Positions 1 to 9,858 of a stretch of 64,000 bases of DNA are shown here, one piece after another. The notes under the pieces are model-generated. The model saw nothing but the letters and a program-made list of their open reading frames with translations, was not told the origin of the DNA and did not search any database. The DNA is from Areca catechu (Eukaryota > Streptophyta > Magnoliopsida > Arecales > Arecaceae). The stretch covers positions 9,986,471 through 10,050,470 of the forward strand of contig CM038050.1 of NCBI GenBank assembly GCA_021397845.1, written 5' to 3'. A program made the translations under genes and the position numbers. Numbering within the stretch: position 1 is the first letter of the stretch; each line of letters starts with the position of its first letter.

Positions 1-1008
1 CCGCGACCTCAGCCACCTCGTCGACGGCGGCTCTTGCTGGAGGGTCAGTCGCCGTCGCAGCCAACTTGACGACTCCGCCACCGGTGATCAACTGGTGCTC
101 AGTAATCCGCGACAAGGGGCTCGCGGAGAAAGTGATGGAGTACGCCTCCACCTCCTGGGACCGCCGATCTCGAGGCGGCAGGGACTACACCGATGCCCTG
201 CTTGGGATCCTCCCGCAGCTCTTCATGGTAAGTCCGAACTCAGACTCTTTTGTCTTTTGTGACCTTGGTTAGCCTTTCCTCTAACCCGGTCTTTTTGCTG
301 TGCATATTGGGAACGACGTGCTCATGCTGAGGAACTTCCTCGTAGGGTACGCGAAGAAGGATGCCGAGAAGGAAGAGAAGCTCGGCAAGCTCGTGGCCGA
401 CGTCAAGGACCTCATGGAGAAGGGGGTCGAGCTGCGAGCGAACAACCAGGCCCTCCAGGCGGACCTGGCGCGTGTCGAGGAGCGCGACAAGGACCTGGAG
501 TCCTCTCTGTCCGAGGAGAGGATCTCCTACCAGCGTCACGCAGAGGAGGATGCAGCCGAGAAGGCTCGCCTCCAGGCCCATTCTCGGTGGCTGGAGCGCC
601 AGCTGGAAGAGGCCAGAAGGGAGGCGAGTGCGGCGAAGGAGCAGAGCGCCTACGTCAACGGCTCCTGGAAGCCGCAAAGCGGGAGGCACAGGAAGCCGTC
701 CCGAAGTTCCGGGCCTCCGACGAGTACACCTCGGAGGTCCGGAGGCCACGGTGGATTCCTTCCTGAAGGGGTTCCGAGTGTGCCGGGAGAAGGTGGGGTC
801 CTTCTACCCCGACCTCAGTGGGGTGGTGCTCGGAGGTAGGAGGCAGGGACCCGACAGCAGGGCTTCCGGTGCGGCCGACGTCACAGCTGCGGCCCCGGCG
901 AGCGACATGGTCGTGGCTCCGGAGCGGCCCCCTGAGCCAGCAGCCACCGACGGCGAGGATGCGGAGCGCGTGACCCAGGCTGAGGGCCCCGCCACCGCGC
1001 CAAACTAA
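1..1008 (+). pseudogene. Antisense ORF (aORF) of Tat element 1, C-terminal part
   Basis: This is the strand opposite to gag-pol. An open exon ends near 227 at a GTAAGT donor. Coding resumes near 300 with a long charged heptad region (about 300-660, rich in E, K, L and A, strongly predicted coiled coil). It then shifts frame near 700-740 and continues to a TAA at 1006-1008 through an Ala/Pro-rich tail. No clear AG acceptor remains before 300, so the splice site may be lost. By position and coiled-coil tail it matches the aORF of element 2, whose N-terminal part resembles the 'putative gypsy type transposon' domain (PF04195). Function is unknown. The N-terminus lies outside the window. Confidence 0.6.
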
Positions 1009-1339
1009 ACCATGTATCTTCTTCTTTTTTGTTGATGTTTCTTTCTCTTTTTTTTTGGGACTCCCGGCCTGTCGGGACTTCCAGTTTGTACTTCCCTTTC
1101 TTGAATCAATGAAAATCTAGTTTGGCCATGTCTCGAACTCGCCTTCTTTTTTCATTTTTTCTTCTTCTCTCTCTCTCTGTTTTTTTTTTTTCATTTGAGA
1201 TGTTGATGTGGAGTGCCGAGACGAGGGTGGACCTGATCCCATCCGGCATTCAGATCAAAGTTCGGGGCGTTTCGGACTGGGTGGCATCAGAGTAGGCCTT
1301 GAGCGGGCCCTTCTTTGGGCTTGCCTTCATGCTCGCGTT

Positions 1340-1911
1340 GGCGAACTAGGTTCTGCCCCGCCTTCCAGATCGAAGTCCGAGACTTCCAGACTGAACCCCG
1401 GGACTTCCGGACTGATCCCCGGGGCCGCAGGCTTTCTCAAGCCTTGAGCGGCTTGCCGAGCTGTTCTCCATGCTCGCGTGGGCGAACTAGGTTCTGCCCC
1501 ACCTTCTAGACCGAAGTCCGGGACTTCCGGACTGAACCCCGGGGCCGCAGGCTTTCTCAAGCCTTGAGCGACTTGCCGAGCTGTTCTCCGTGCTCGCGTG
1601 GGCGAACTGGGTTCTACCCCGCCTTCCAGACCGAAGTCCGGGACTTCCGGACTGAACCCCGGGGTCGCAGGCTTTCTCAAGCCTTGCGCGGCTTGCCGAG
1701 CTGTTCTCCGTGCTCGCGTGGGCGAACTGGGTTCTGCCCCGCCTTCCAGACCGAAGTCCGGGACTTCCGGACTGAATCCCGGGGCCGCAGGCTTTCTCAA
1801 GCCTTGCACGGCTTGCCGAGCTGTTCTCCGTGCTCGCGTGGGCGAACTGGGTTCTGCCCCGCCTTCCAGACCGAAGTCCGGGACTTCTGGCTTTCTCTGG
1901 CCTTCGACCAC
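1340..1911. repeat. Minisatellite, 120-bp unit, about 4-5 copies
   Basis: Near-identical units recur at an exact 120-bp spacing (GTTCTGCCCC at about 1491, 1611, 1731 and 1851). The first unit has about 19 extra bases. Each unit holds GAAGTCCGGGACTTCCGG-type palindromes and the phrase GCAGGCTTTCTCAAGCCTTG. It lies between integrase and the antisense ORF of element 1, the place where element 2 has an unrelated minisatellite. ORFs in both strands here exist only because 120 is divisible by three. Confidence 0.95.
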
Positions 1912-2275
1912 AGTCGTGTGTGCCGAACTCAGTAATGCGCCGGTTTCCCTACGAGGTGAGAAAAAGTGTTTGAAGCAAATAAACTTTATTGCAGGAGTGG
2001 GGAACCTTACATTACCGATAATACATCCTTAGATTCGAGGCGTTCCACGTACGGGGGAACCTGGCCCCTCCCAATTCCTCCAAGTAGTAGGCGCCGTGGG
2101 GGAGGGCTTCTGCTACCCGGTACGGGCCTTCCTAGTTCGGTGAGAGCTTCCCGCACTCTCGTGGCTGAGAAGCTTCAGCATGCCAGAGGACCAGATCTCC
2201 GGGACAAAAGGACTTCAGCCGCACTCGGGAGTTGTAATTCCTGACCACTTGCTTCCTATACGCCGCCATCCGAAC

Positions 2276-3250
2276 TCAGGCCTTGTCCCTCGTCTCTTCA
2301 AGAAGGTCAAGGTTGAGCATCATTCTAGCATTGTTCTCTGTCTCGTCATATTGCTCCACACGCAGTGTGGGTAGGCCGAGCTCGATCGGGATGACCGCTT
2401 CGGCTCCGAAGATGAGGTTGAACGGGGTCTTGTCAGTCACCGTCCTCGGGATGGTATGGTACGCCCAAAGGACGCTGGGGAGCTCCTCCGCCCACCTGCC
2501 CTTGGCCTGGTCCAGCCGCGTGCGGAGGCCCTGCAAAATGGTCCTATTCGTGACCTCGGCTTCTCCATTGGTCTGAGGATGCGCCACTATGATGAAGCGA
2601 TGCCTGATGCCGAGGTCACCACAGAATTCTTCAAACTCCCGGCAGTCGAACTGGCGCCCGTTATCAGTGATCACGGTGTGGGGGAGGCCAAAGCGGCAAA
2701 TGATTGACTTCCAGAAGAACTTGGCGACATTTGCTTCGGTTATCCGCGCCAAGGGTTCGGCCTCGACCCACTTCGTGAAGTAGTCGATGGCCACGATCAG
2801 GAATTTTCGCTGTCCAGACGCCGGTGGGAATGGGCCTAGAAGGTCCATTCCCTATTGGGCGAATGGCCACGGAGCTGAGAGTTGGGAGATTGGATTGGAG
2901 GGCTGCCGCTGCACCACGGCGTGCCGCTGGCATCGATCGCACTTCTTCACGAAATCGATGGCGTCCTCCTTCATCGTCTTCCAAAAGTAGCCCTGACGAA
3001 GGGCTTTGTAGGCTAACGCCCTGCCCCCCACGTGGTTCCCACAGATGCCCTCGTGAATCTCCTGGAGCACGAGTTTGGCTTCCGCGGGTCCCAGGCATTT
3101 AAGGAGGGGGTAGGAGTAGGATCTCCGATATAGTTGCCCATCCACCAGGACGAACCGCGCGGCCTTCTTTCTGATGAGGCGGGCCGCTACGCGGTCCTCT
3201 GGCAGGGTGCCACTGGTTATGTATTCGGTGTACTTGTCCATCCAGCTGGG
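2276..3250 (-). pseudogene. Integrase domain of Tat element 1
   Basis: The minus-strand translation shows the HHCC zinc-binding region (HEGICGNHVGG, then CDRCQRH) and the D,D-35-E catalytic core: Asp in AIDYFTKW, Asp in ITDNGRQF, Glu in TNGEAEVTNR. It is followed by the WAYHTIPRT and FGAEAVIP motifs usual in plant Ty3/gypsy integrases. A TAG replaces the Trp codon between the zinc region and the core (near 2850), so the core is separated from the upstream frame. Integrase inserts the cDNA into host DNA. This copy cannot make an uninterrupted product. Confidence 0.92.
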
Positions 3251-5251
3251 CTCACAGCTGACCTGATGGACCTCTACTGGGGTCTCGTAGCTTGGGGCAT
3301 TGAGGCACTCCACATGAGCGCGGCCCAGCATCGAGTCCAGTAGGGTCGCCAGCCGGGAAAGAGTGTCCGCACGGGCGTTCTCCCTACGGGAGTTGTGGAA
3401 GATGTTGAAGCGCTGGAAATCGGTCGTGCCCGCCTTGACGAGCTCCAAGTACTTCGCCATTTGGGGGTCGTGCACGGCATATTCTCCGGAGACTTGTCCT
3501 ACCACGAGCTCGGAGTCAGTGAAGGCTTTGAGGTTAGCCACACCCAACTCGCGAGAGACCCTCAGCCCGGCGAGGAGCGCCTCGTACTCCGCCTGATTGT
3601 TTGTCGTGGCGAACTGGAAACGGAGCGCGCATTCGGCGACGACCCCATCGCTGTTGGCGAGATGCGTCCGGCTCCGCTCCCGCCAGAGTTCGAGGCTCCA
3701 TCTACGTGGAGGATCCACGCGTCCTCTCTGGGCTCCTCGGGGCCCGCTTTCAGCTGCCGGTGCAAGGGGTCCTCCTCGGGCTCCTTGCCTAAGCCCGCAC
3801 ACTCGACCAAGAAGTTGGCTAACACCTGCGCTTTCATGGCCGACCTTGGCCTGTACGCGATGTCGAACTCGCTGAGCTTCAGTGCCCACTTCGCCAATCG
3901 CCCCGATGTGTCGGGTCGGCTGAGCATCGCTTTCAACGACTGATCCGTCAGGACGGCGATGGGATGCGCTTGGAAATAGGGCCTGAGATGCTGAGCAGAC
4001 ACTATTAACGCAAAAACGAGCTTCTCGGGCCGAGAATACCTGAGCTCTGCGTCATGGAGAAGTTTGCTGGTATAGTACACCGGCCGCTGGACTCCTTGGT
4101 CGTCGGTCCGAACCAGGACCGAACTGACGGCCTCCGGGGTGACCGCTAGGTAGAGGATGAGCTCCTCCCCCTCTTTGGGTCGGGAAAGCAGTGGCGGCGA
4201 TGCGAGCGTCTTCTTCAGCTCTTCAAAGGCCTCCTGGCACTCATCGGTCCAGGCGAAGTCGTTCATCTTCCTCAGCACCTTGAAAAAGGGTCGGCAGCGA
4301 TCGGCCGACCTGGAGATAAAACGGCTGAGGGCCGCAACCCGGCCAGTGAGTTGCTGCACTTGCTTCTTGGAGACGGGCTGCTCCATGTCCAGGATGGCCT
4401 GGACCTTCTCCGGGTTGGCTTCAATTCCTCTCTGGGTCACCATGAATCCTAGGAACTTCCCGACGGAGACGCCGAAGGCGCACTTCGCCGGGTTCAGCTT
4501 CATCTGATGACGTCGGAGGTTGCCGAATGTCTCCGCCAGGTCAGCCACATGGTCCGAATCGGGCTTGCTCATCACCAGCATATCATCCACGTACACCTGC
4601 ATGTTGCGGCCGATCTGGTCTTTGAAGATTCTGTTGACCAGACGCTGGTACGTGGCCCCGGTGTTCTTGAGGCCAAACGGCATCATCCTGTAGCAAAAAG
4701 TTCCACGGTCGGTGATGAAGGCGGTGTGCTCCTCGTCCTCCGAGTTCATTCGGATCTGGTTGTATCCGGAGAAGGCGTCCATGAAGGACAGGAGGTGATG
4801 CCCCGAGGTGGTGTCGACCAGCTGCTCAATCTTGGGAAGGGGGAAGCTGTCCTTCGGGCAAGCTCGGTTGAGGTCGGTGTAGTCTACACAGATCCTTCAC
4901 TTGCCACTGCTTTTCCTTACCATGACTACGTTCGCCAGCCAGCTGGGATATTGGACTTCCCGCATAAAGCCGGCAGCGAGGAGTTTCTCCACCTTTTTGT
5001 TGATGGCCCTTTGTCTCTCCATAGCGAAGCTCCTCTTCTTCTGGCGGACCGGGCGGCAGCTCGGATCCACGTTCAGCCTGTGCGTAATGACCTCGGGGGG
5101 AATGCCCGGCATGTCGGCCGCTGACCAGGCGAACATGTCCGCGTTCGCACGGGGGAACTCCAGCAGGCGGGTCCGTTCTTCTTCTGGGAGTTGCGCCCCG
5201 ACCTGCACCGTCTTCAGCGGGTCTGAACCAAGGGGATAAGTCAACAGGCAT
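3250..5251 (-). pseudogene. Reverse transcriptase and RNase H of Tat element 1
   Basis: RT: the palm motifs FMDAFSGYNQIRM, FGLKNTGATYQRLVN and the catalytic YVDD (in MQVYVDDMLV near 4590) are intact, followed by LNPAKCAFGV and the thumb and connection. RNase H: Asp in ILHVDGAS, Glu in NQAEYEAL, Asp in FTDSELVV. A TGA replaces Trp in GKWRIC near 4900, and frame changes separate the RT start and the two halves of RNase H (near 3600-3700). The domains are those of the gypsy pol polyprotein, which copies the element RNA into DNA. Degraded copy. Confidence 0.93.
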
Positions 5252-5282
5252 TCTACGGGGCCTCCCCTGGGTTCCTTCTCCC

Positions 5283-5826
5283 TTAGGTCGAGGTCGTCAA
5301 CGTCGGGGCCGAGCTCCGCACCCCGGGCACCCCCTTCATCACCCCGAGCCCGGAAGACGTGGGGAACTGTACCAACAACCTCTTCGTGGAAATCATGGCG
5401 TCCAGTTGGTTGAGCCCGGGATGCCCGAGAATCGTGTTGTAAGGCGAAGGGAGCTTGACGACGGTAAACGTCATCAGGATGGTCGTCTGCCGAGGTGGGG
5501 ATCTGGCGATGACTGGGAGAGTGATCTCCCCTTCGACCCCCACCGAGTCCCCGGTAAAGCCTACCAGGGGGGTATGCACTGGTCTCAGCTGATCATGGGA
5601 CATTCATTCGAGAGAAAGCATCGTAAAAAAGCATGCCAGCCGAGCTTCCGCTATCTACCATAATTCGGTGTACAGGATGCTTTGCGATGATCATCTCGAC
5701 CACCACGGCATCATTGTTTACATTTTCGTTTTCCTTCCCCTTCTCAGAAGGGGGTACATTCTCCGGGTTCCCGATCTCCCAGGCTTTCTTTGCCGGTCGC
5801 CCGACCCCAAGTGAGATCATGCCCAC
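5283..5826 (-). pseudogene. Aspartic protease region of Tat element 1
   Basis: The minus-strand reading contains HRIMVDSGSSAGMLFYDAF, the D-S-G active-site motif of retroviral-type proteases, followed by FTGDSVGVEGEITLPV and YNTILGHPGLNQLDA, which align with the same parts of elements 2 and 3 in this window. The frame is broken between 5593 and 5603. The protease would cut the gag-pol polyprotein. Confidence 0.85.
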
Positions 5827-5849
5827 TGGCTTCTCCGTCGGGCGATTAT

Positions 5850-7438
5850 CGATTGCAGGAACTGGAGGTAAGGCCGCAAGCGGCTGTCCCTCCGCCGGGA
5901 CCTCGTTTCTGACGAACTTCCTGAGGTAGCCCCTCTTGATCAGCTCCTCGATCTACCGCTTCAGGTTACGACACTCTTCTGTGTCGTGGCCGTGCTCACG
6001 GTGGAATTGGCAGTACTTAGTTTTGTCCCGGGTACCTCTTGGATTCTGAGGAGGAGGTCGGCGGAGGTAGTGCTCGCCCTCAATTTTTATGAAGATTTTT
6101 GTTCGGGGGCGAGGAGAGGGGTGAACCTCCGCTCCGGAATGACCTCGCCCTTTGACCTCGGATTTGGGCGAGGGTCGGCATATGGCCCGGGCTTCCGAGC
6201 TCCTAGAATATCCCTCGGGGACGGCCTCTTCAGAGTCTTCCCGTCTAGCTCTCGACGGGTGCGGTCGGCCTCCTCCGCTCGGATGTACTTGTGGGTGCGA
6301 AGGAGCTCGGAGTACATCCTGGAGGGATTTTTGTCCAGGGAGTAGGTCAAGCAGGACATCTTGAGCCCGCGCTTCAAAGCCAGCATGGCGACGGGCTCGT
6401 CCAGGCTGTAGATTTCCAGGGCTGCGGTCTTGAACCGGGTGATGTAGTCCCGGAGCAGCTCCTGGTCCTACTGGCGGATGGAGAAGAGGCTATCCACCTC
6501 TCTTGGCACCTTCCGACAAGCGTCGAAGTGCGCCACAAACTTTCCTTCTAGCTGGTGGAAGGAGCAAATAGATCCGGGCTCGAGGCGGGTGAACCAGACT
6601 CGAGCGGCCTTCCGGAGGGTAGCGGGGAAGGCGATGCACAAAAGGGCGTCAGTGGCCCCCTGGACCCTCATGAGAGCCTTGTAGCTCTCCAGATGGTCTA
6701 GAGGGTCGGTGGTCCCATCGTAGGGATCCACTGGTTCGGGATCGACTCTGCTTGGATTTCTTCAGAGAAGGGGGGACGAGAGTCGTAGCCCGCCGGGTCC
6801 GCGGATGAGTTCTGCGGGTCGGCAAATCGACGGGCGAACTCCGCCAACTTGCGCTCGTGCTCCTCCAGGCACCTCTCGGCCTGGCGCCTGATGGCCTCGT
6901 CGGTGGATTCTTCCACCGAGGCCGCTGGTGAAGGGGGCGCCAATCGGTCTCGGCGCAAAGTCACGCCTCGGCGTCGCTTGCTGCGATGCGCCATCTCGGC
7001 TTCATCGACCGGGGATCGACTCTCGTGATCCGCCGAACCGGAGTAGTTTCTTTTTACGGGAGTTTGGTGGCTCCCGCGGGGGTTGGAGACCGCCCTCGGG
7101 TGGGATGGCCTGGCTTGAATGGAGCGCAGGTTCCCACGCGGCCCCGCGGCCCGAGCCGTGGGGGTCCCTGGCTGCGGCTGCGTGGCCAGGGAGCGCTGCT
7201 GATGTTGTAGCTGTCGGACCGTCGAGGTCAAGGTCTGCAGCTGTTGGATGACGGCCGCGAGGGGCCCGTCCGTCGAGGTCGGCTGTGGTGGAAGAGGAGG
7301 GGGAGCTGGGAGCTCCCTCTCCGGGCTGTGGGCCACTTGAGGGGAGGGAACCTCCCCCACGTGGCTGGTGGATGCCTCGCGCCCACGAGTGACCACCATT
7401 GTCGGAGAGCGCTTTGCCTGCAGAAAGCTAGCTCCCAC
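5850..7438 (-). pseudogene. gag of Tat element 1
   Basis: The ORF begins with an ATG at 7438, just downstream of the primer binding site on the minus strand. Order: low-complexity N-terminus (S/P/Q-rich), a basic region, then the retrotransposon gag core (PYDGTTDPLDHLESYKALM, FPATLRKAARVWFTRL, FHQLEGKFVAHF), and a CCHC-like segment near 5950-6030 with the Cys-Phe-His spacing seen in element 3. Frame breaks occur near 6700 and 6470. Gag forms the virus-like particle in the cytoplasm. Identity is secure. The copy is disrupted. Confidence 0.88.
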
Positions 7439-7456
7439 TAGGGGTGTTGTCCTGCC

Positions 7457-7474
7457 CCCCTACTTGGTGTGCCA
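7457..7474 (-). other. Primer binding site of Tat element 1
   Basis: On the minus strand, TGGCACACCAAGTAGG starts three bases after the LTR terminal ...CAACA. Element 2 has TGGCGCACCAGGTAGG in the same place. It starts with the TGG expected for pairing to a tRNA CCA end. The tRNA itself was not identified. Confidence 0.7.
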
Positions 7475-7477
7475 ATC

Positions 7478-9080
7478 TGTTGCCGATCTCGCCACCGCGC
7501 CCGTGCCTCGGAACCGCCGATCCTACTATACCGTCTTGCTCTTGGGGCCTCCTGGCTGGACCGAACCTGCAAGGCAAGGTCAGAAGACCCTGGCCGGGGA
7601 TCCCGGCAAGGGAGCTCCGACGATCAAGTTAGTAGACGGCGAGAGGGAACAGATTCTCTGGTACGGGCCCCCGAAGGAGTCCCAGACTCAGAGAATTTAC
7701 TAGCAAGAAAGATGCCAGAGAGACCAGAAACCCAGCTGGATTCCTTTGCCAAGCTCACGCCAAGCGATCCCCTCTCGGGACCTTAGATCTTGCTCTGGGA
7801 GCGGAGCTTCCAGCCTCTGTTTCTTACTTGTCTTCTCTTTCCTGGTCGTCTCTTCTCTCCTTCCTTTTATCTCCTCCCGCTGCCTGCTCGTTTTCCGCTC
7901 TCGGGAGGCTCCCCTTGTCGCTCTCGTCACCCTCTCTCTGTCCTTTTCTCTTTTCCTTTATGGTTCTGAGGGCCAGATGACTTTTCGGCCTTGTTTGCCG
8001 AGCCTAGCAGGGAAAAGGTAAAGGAGGGGGGCGCTGGCAGGGCGGCCGGCCAGACCTTGGGCCGAGTGTGGGCACTCTCCTTCCCAGGTGCCGGTGCTGT
8101 CCGTTAACGGGCCCTGTTTTGCCAGAACCGCATCTCTCAACTGCAGAACCTGTCGGGCCGATGTATGTGATGTTTCGCGTGCCGCCGCCATCCGTATGGG
8201 GCGCCTTCTTCGAGGTGCGGCGCGCACGGCTCGAGGGCCAACCTCGGAACTTGCATCTCCGCTCTTTGGGACCTTCTCTGTACGAGCTGCCTGACCTCGA
8301 CCGAGGTGGACCCCTCCCAGGTGGACACCTGGCGGGGCGGCAGAAGAACGCTCGGCTTCGCCGAGGTGGTCCCGTCTCAGGGGGCCACCTGGCGAAGGAG
8401 CGAAGGAGCCCGGCTCGACCTCGGCCGAGGTGGGACCGTCTCAGGGTGCCACCTGGCGAGGGAGCGGGGGAGCGGCCGACCATGGCCGAGGTGGACCCCT
8501 CCTGGGTGGACACCTGGCGGGTCGGCAGAAGGATGCTCGGCTTCGGCCGAGGTGGTCCCGTCTCCAGGGGCCACCTGGCGAAGGAGCGAAGGAGCGGCCG
8601 ACCTTGGCCGAGGTGGACCCCTCCTGGGTGGACACCTGGCGGGGCGGCAGAAGGACGCTCGGCTTCAGCCGAGGTGGTCCCATCTCTGGGGCCACCTGGA
8701 GAAGGAGCGAAGGAGCCCGGCTCGATCTCGGCCGAGGTGGGACCATCTCAGGGTGCCACCTGGCGAGGGAGCGGCCGACCTTGGCCGAGGTGGACCCCTC
8801 CTGGGTGGACACCTGGCGGGTCGGCAGAAGGACGCTCGGCTTCGACCGAGGTGGTCCCGTCTCCGGGGGCCACCTGGCGAAGGAGCGAAGGGGTCCGGCT
8901 CGACCTCGACCGAGGTGGGACCGTCTCAGGGTGCCACCTGGCGAGGGAGCGGGGGAGCCCGGGCCGAGCTCGACTTCGGACGTGTGGGAGCCGTAGCTGA
9001 CTCGGCCGAAAACCTCAACGTGGCTCGAATCATGCCCGACGGGATCTGAGACCGACCACGTCATCATTACGGCTGTAACA
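7478..9080 (-). repeat. 5' LTR of Tat element 1 (1603 bp)
   Basis: The minus strand starts TGTTACAGCCG (at 9080) and ends CGGCAACA (7478), so it has TG...CA ends, directly followed by the PBS. It contains a block of short tandem repeats (8290-8960). The flanking 5 bases at 9081-9085 are ATAGG, and the same bases precede TATGAAACC in the other LTR of element 2 (near 20005). This indicates insertion into that LTR. The second LTR of this element is outside the window, so divergence cannot be measured. Confidence 0.85.
8290..8960. repeat. Tandem repeats inside LTR of element 1
   Basis: Alternating modules built on CCGAGGTGG ... CACCTGGCG ... AAGGAGCG are repeated about ten times, in higher-order units of roughly 125-190 bp. 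The same motif family, in reverse orientation, fills the solo LTR at 31939-33957. Long GC-rich ORFs across this block (310 and 247 aa) are by-products of the repeat. Confidence 0.9.
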
Positions 9081-9257
9081 ATAGGTATGAAACCATGAAT
9101 ATTAGGCATAGTCTTCGGATCAAGGTGAGTGTATGAAGCCGAAGACCCAGGGTTAATAATGAGAAGATGGTAACATGAAACCGAAAACTCCTTTTGCCAG
9201 CCGATGTGACCAATAAAAAAAAATAATTAATTAGAATAAAATCGGGATATCATAACA
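9081..9257 (-). repeat. 3' LTR remnant of Tat element 2
   Basis: 9083-9257 aligns with 20007-20187 almost base for base (for example ATTAGGCATAGTCTTCGGA and ATCGGGATATCATAACA). The right end, CATAACA, abuts a purine-rich PPT on the minus strand. Similarity stops exactly at the element 1 end, as expected for a nested insertion. Confidence 0.88.
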
Positions 9258-9273
9258 GCTATCCCCCACTCCC
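9258..9273 (-). other. Polypurine tract of Tat element 2
   Basis: On the minus strand, GGGAGTGGGGGATAGC immediately precedes the LTR start TGTTATG. This is the plus-strand primer site used in LTR retrotransposon replication. Confidence 0.75.
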
Positions 9274-9692
9274 AAGTTCTAAATGATTAAGTTTCGAAGA
9301 ATGGGAGTACTTTAAATTTGTCTTCTAGTAATAATCGTCAAATAATAATGGCAGAATCCTGACACGTCTTTCGCCATAACTGCCTGCTGGAGCGATAGAA
9401 CGTGGCGAAGGCACATGTTACTCCACCATGAGTTGCCTCAAAAGAAATGCCTCGATTCTGGAAAAGTCTTGGAAAATTCTCGAGAGAGAAATTTTTATTC
9501 GATAGGGATCGGACATGTGGCAATCATCTGGAGCATGGACGTTTTGTTGGCATGATCTCAGCCAGTAACGAGGTTTCACGTGGATCGCCACAACTTGTCT
9601 TATTAATGAACTTTCTAACATGATCGAAACCGTCGATACGGTGCACGATCGTTTAGTTCTCCAAACCGCCTCGAAGATCCATCTCCTTCACC

Positions 9693-9698
9693 TATAAA
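9693..9698 (+). promoter_or_regulatory. TATA box for the antisense ORF of element 2
   Basis: CCTATAAAAGG lies on the plus strand about 165 bp before the ATG at 9859. It points away from the LTR and into the aORF, so the antisense gene appears to have its own RNA polymerase II promoter. Inferred from sequence only. Confidence 0.55.
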
Positions 9699-9858
9699 AG
9701 GGGAGGGAACTTGAAAAAAAAAATTTCTTCCCGCCGTGCTCCTGGATTCTCAGTTTTCCTTGCAGTCCGTCATCTTTCCCAGTGGTCTGGTCCACCATTT
9801 TAGTTTTTCCATAGGTTAGAGGTCCTTCCTTCCTCCTTTCATTTCCTCATTCTTTTCA

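Larger units (their letters stand above)
1..9080 (-). mobile_element. Tat-lineage Ty3/gypsy LTR retrotransposon (element 1), left end outside window
   Basis: Read on the minus strand the order is LTR (9080-7478), PBS, gag, aspartic protease, RT, RNase H, integrase, a minisatellite, then an ORF on the opposite strand that runs off the window start. RT before integrase makes it Ty3/gypsy. The antisense ORF downstream of integrase is a known trait of Tat-lineage elements such as Grande. The 3' LTR is not in the window. Several nonsense changes and frameshifts break pol (a TGA at the GKWRIC motif near 4900, a TAG just before the integrase core near 2850), so this copy looks non-autonomous. It sits inside the LTR of a second Tat element. 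The next bases, ATAGG at 9081-9085, are the expected target-site copy. Confidence 0.9.

Noticed and set aside
1327..1911. Minus-strand ORF of 194 aa and plus-strand ORFs of 123-144 aa
   Set aside because: They repeat the same 40 residues because the 120-bp minisatellite is a multiple of three. There is no family, and they lie inside a retrotransposon.
8068..9049. GC-rich ORFs of 310, 247 and 222 aa
   Set aside because: They are open in several frames on both strands across the LTR tandem array. They are by-products of GC-rich repeats.
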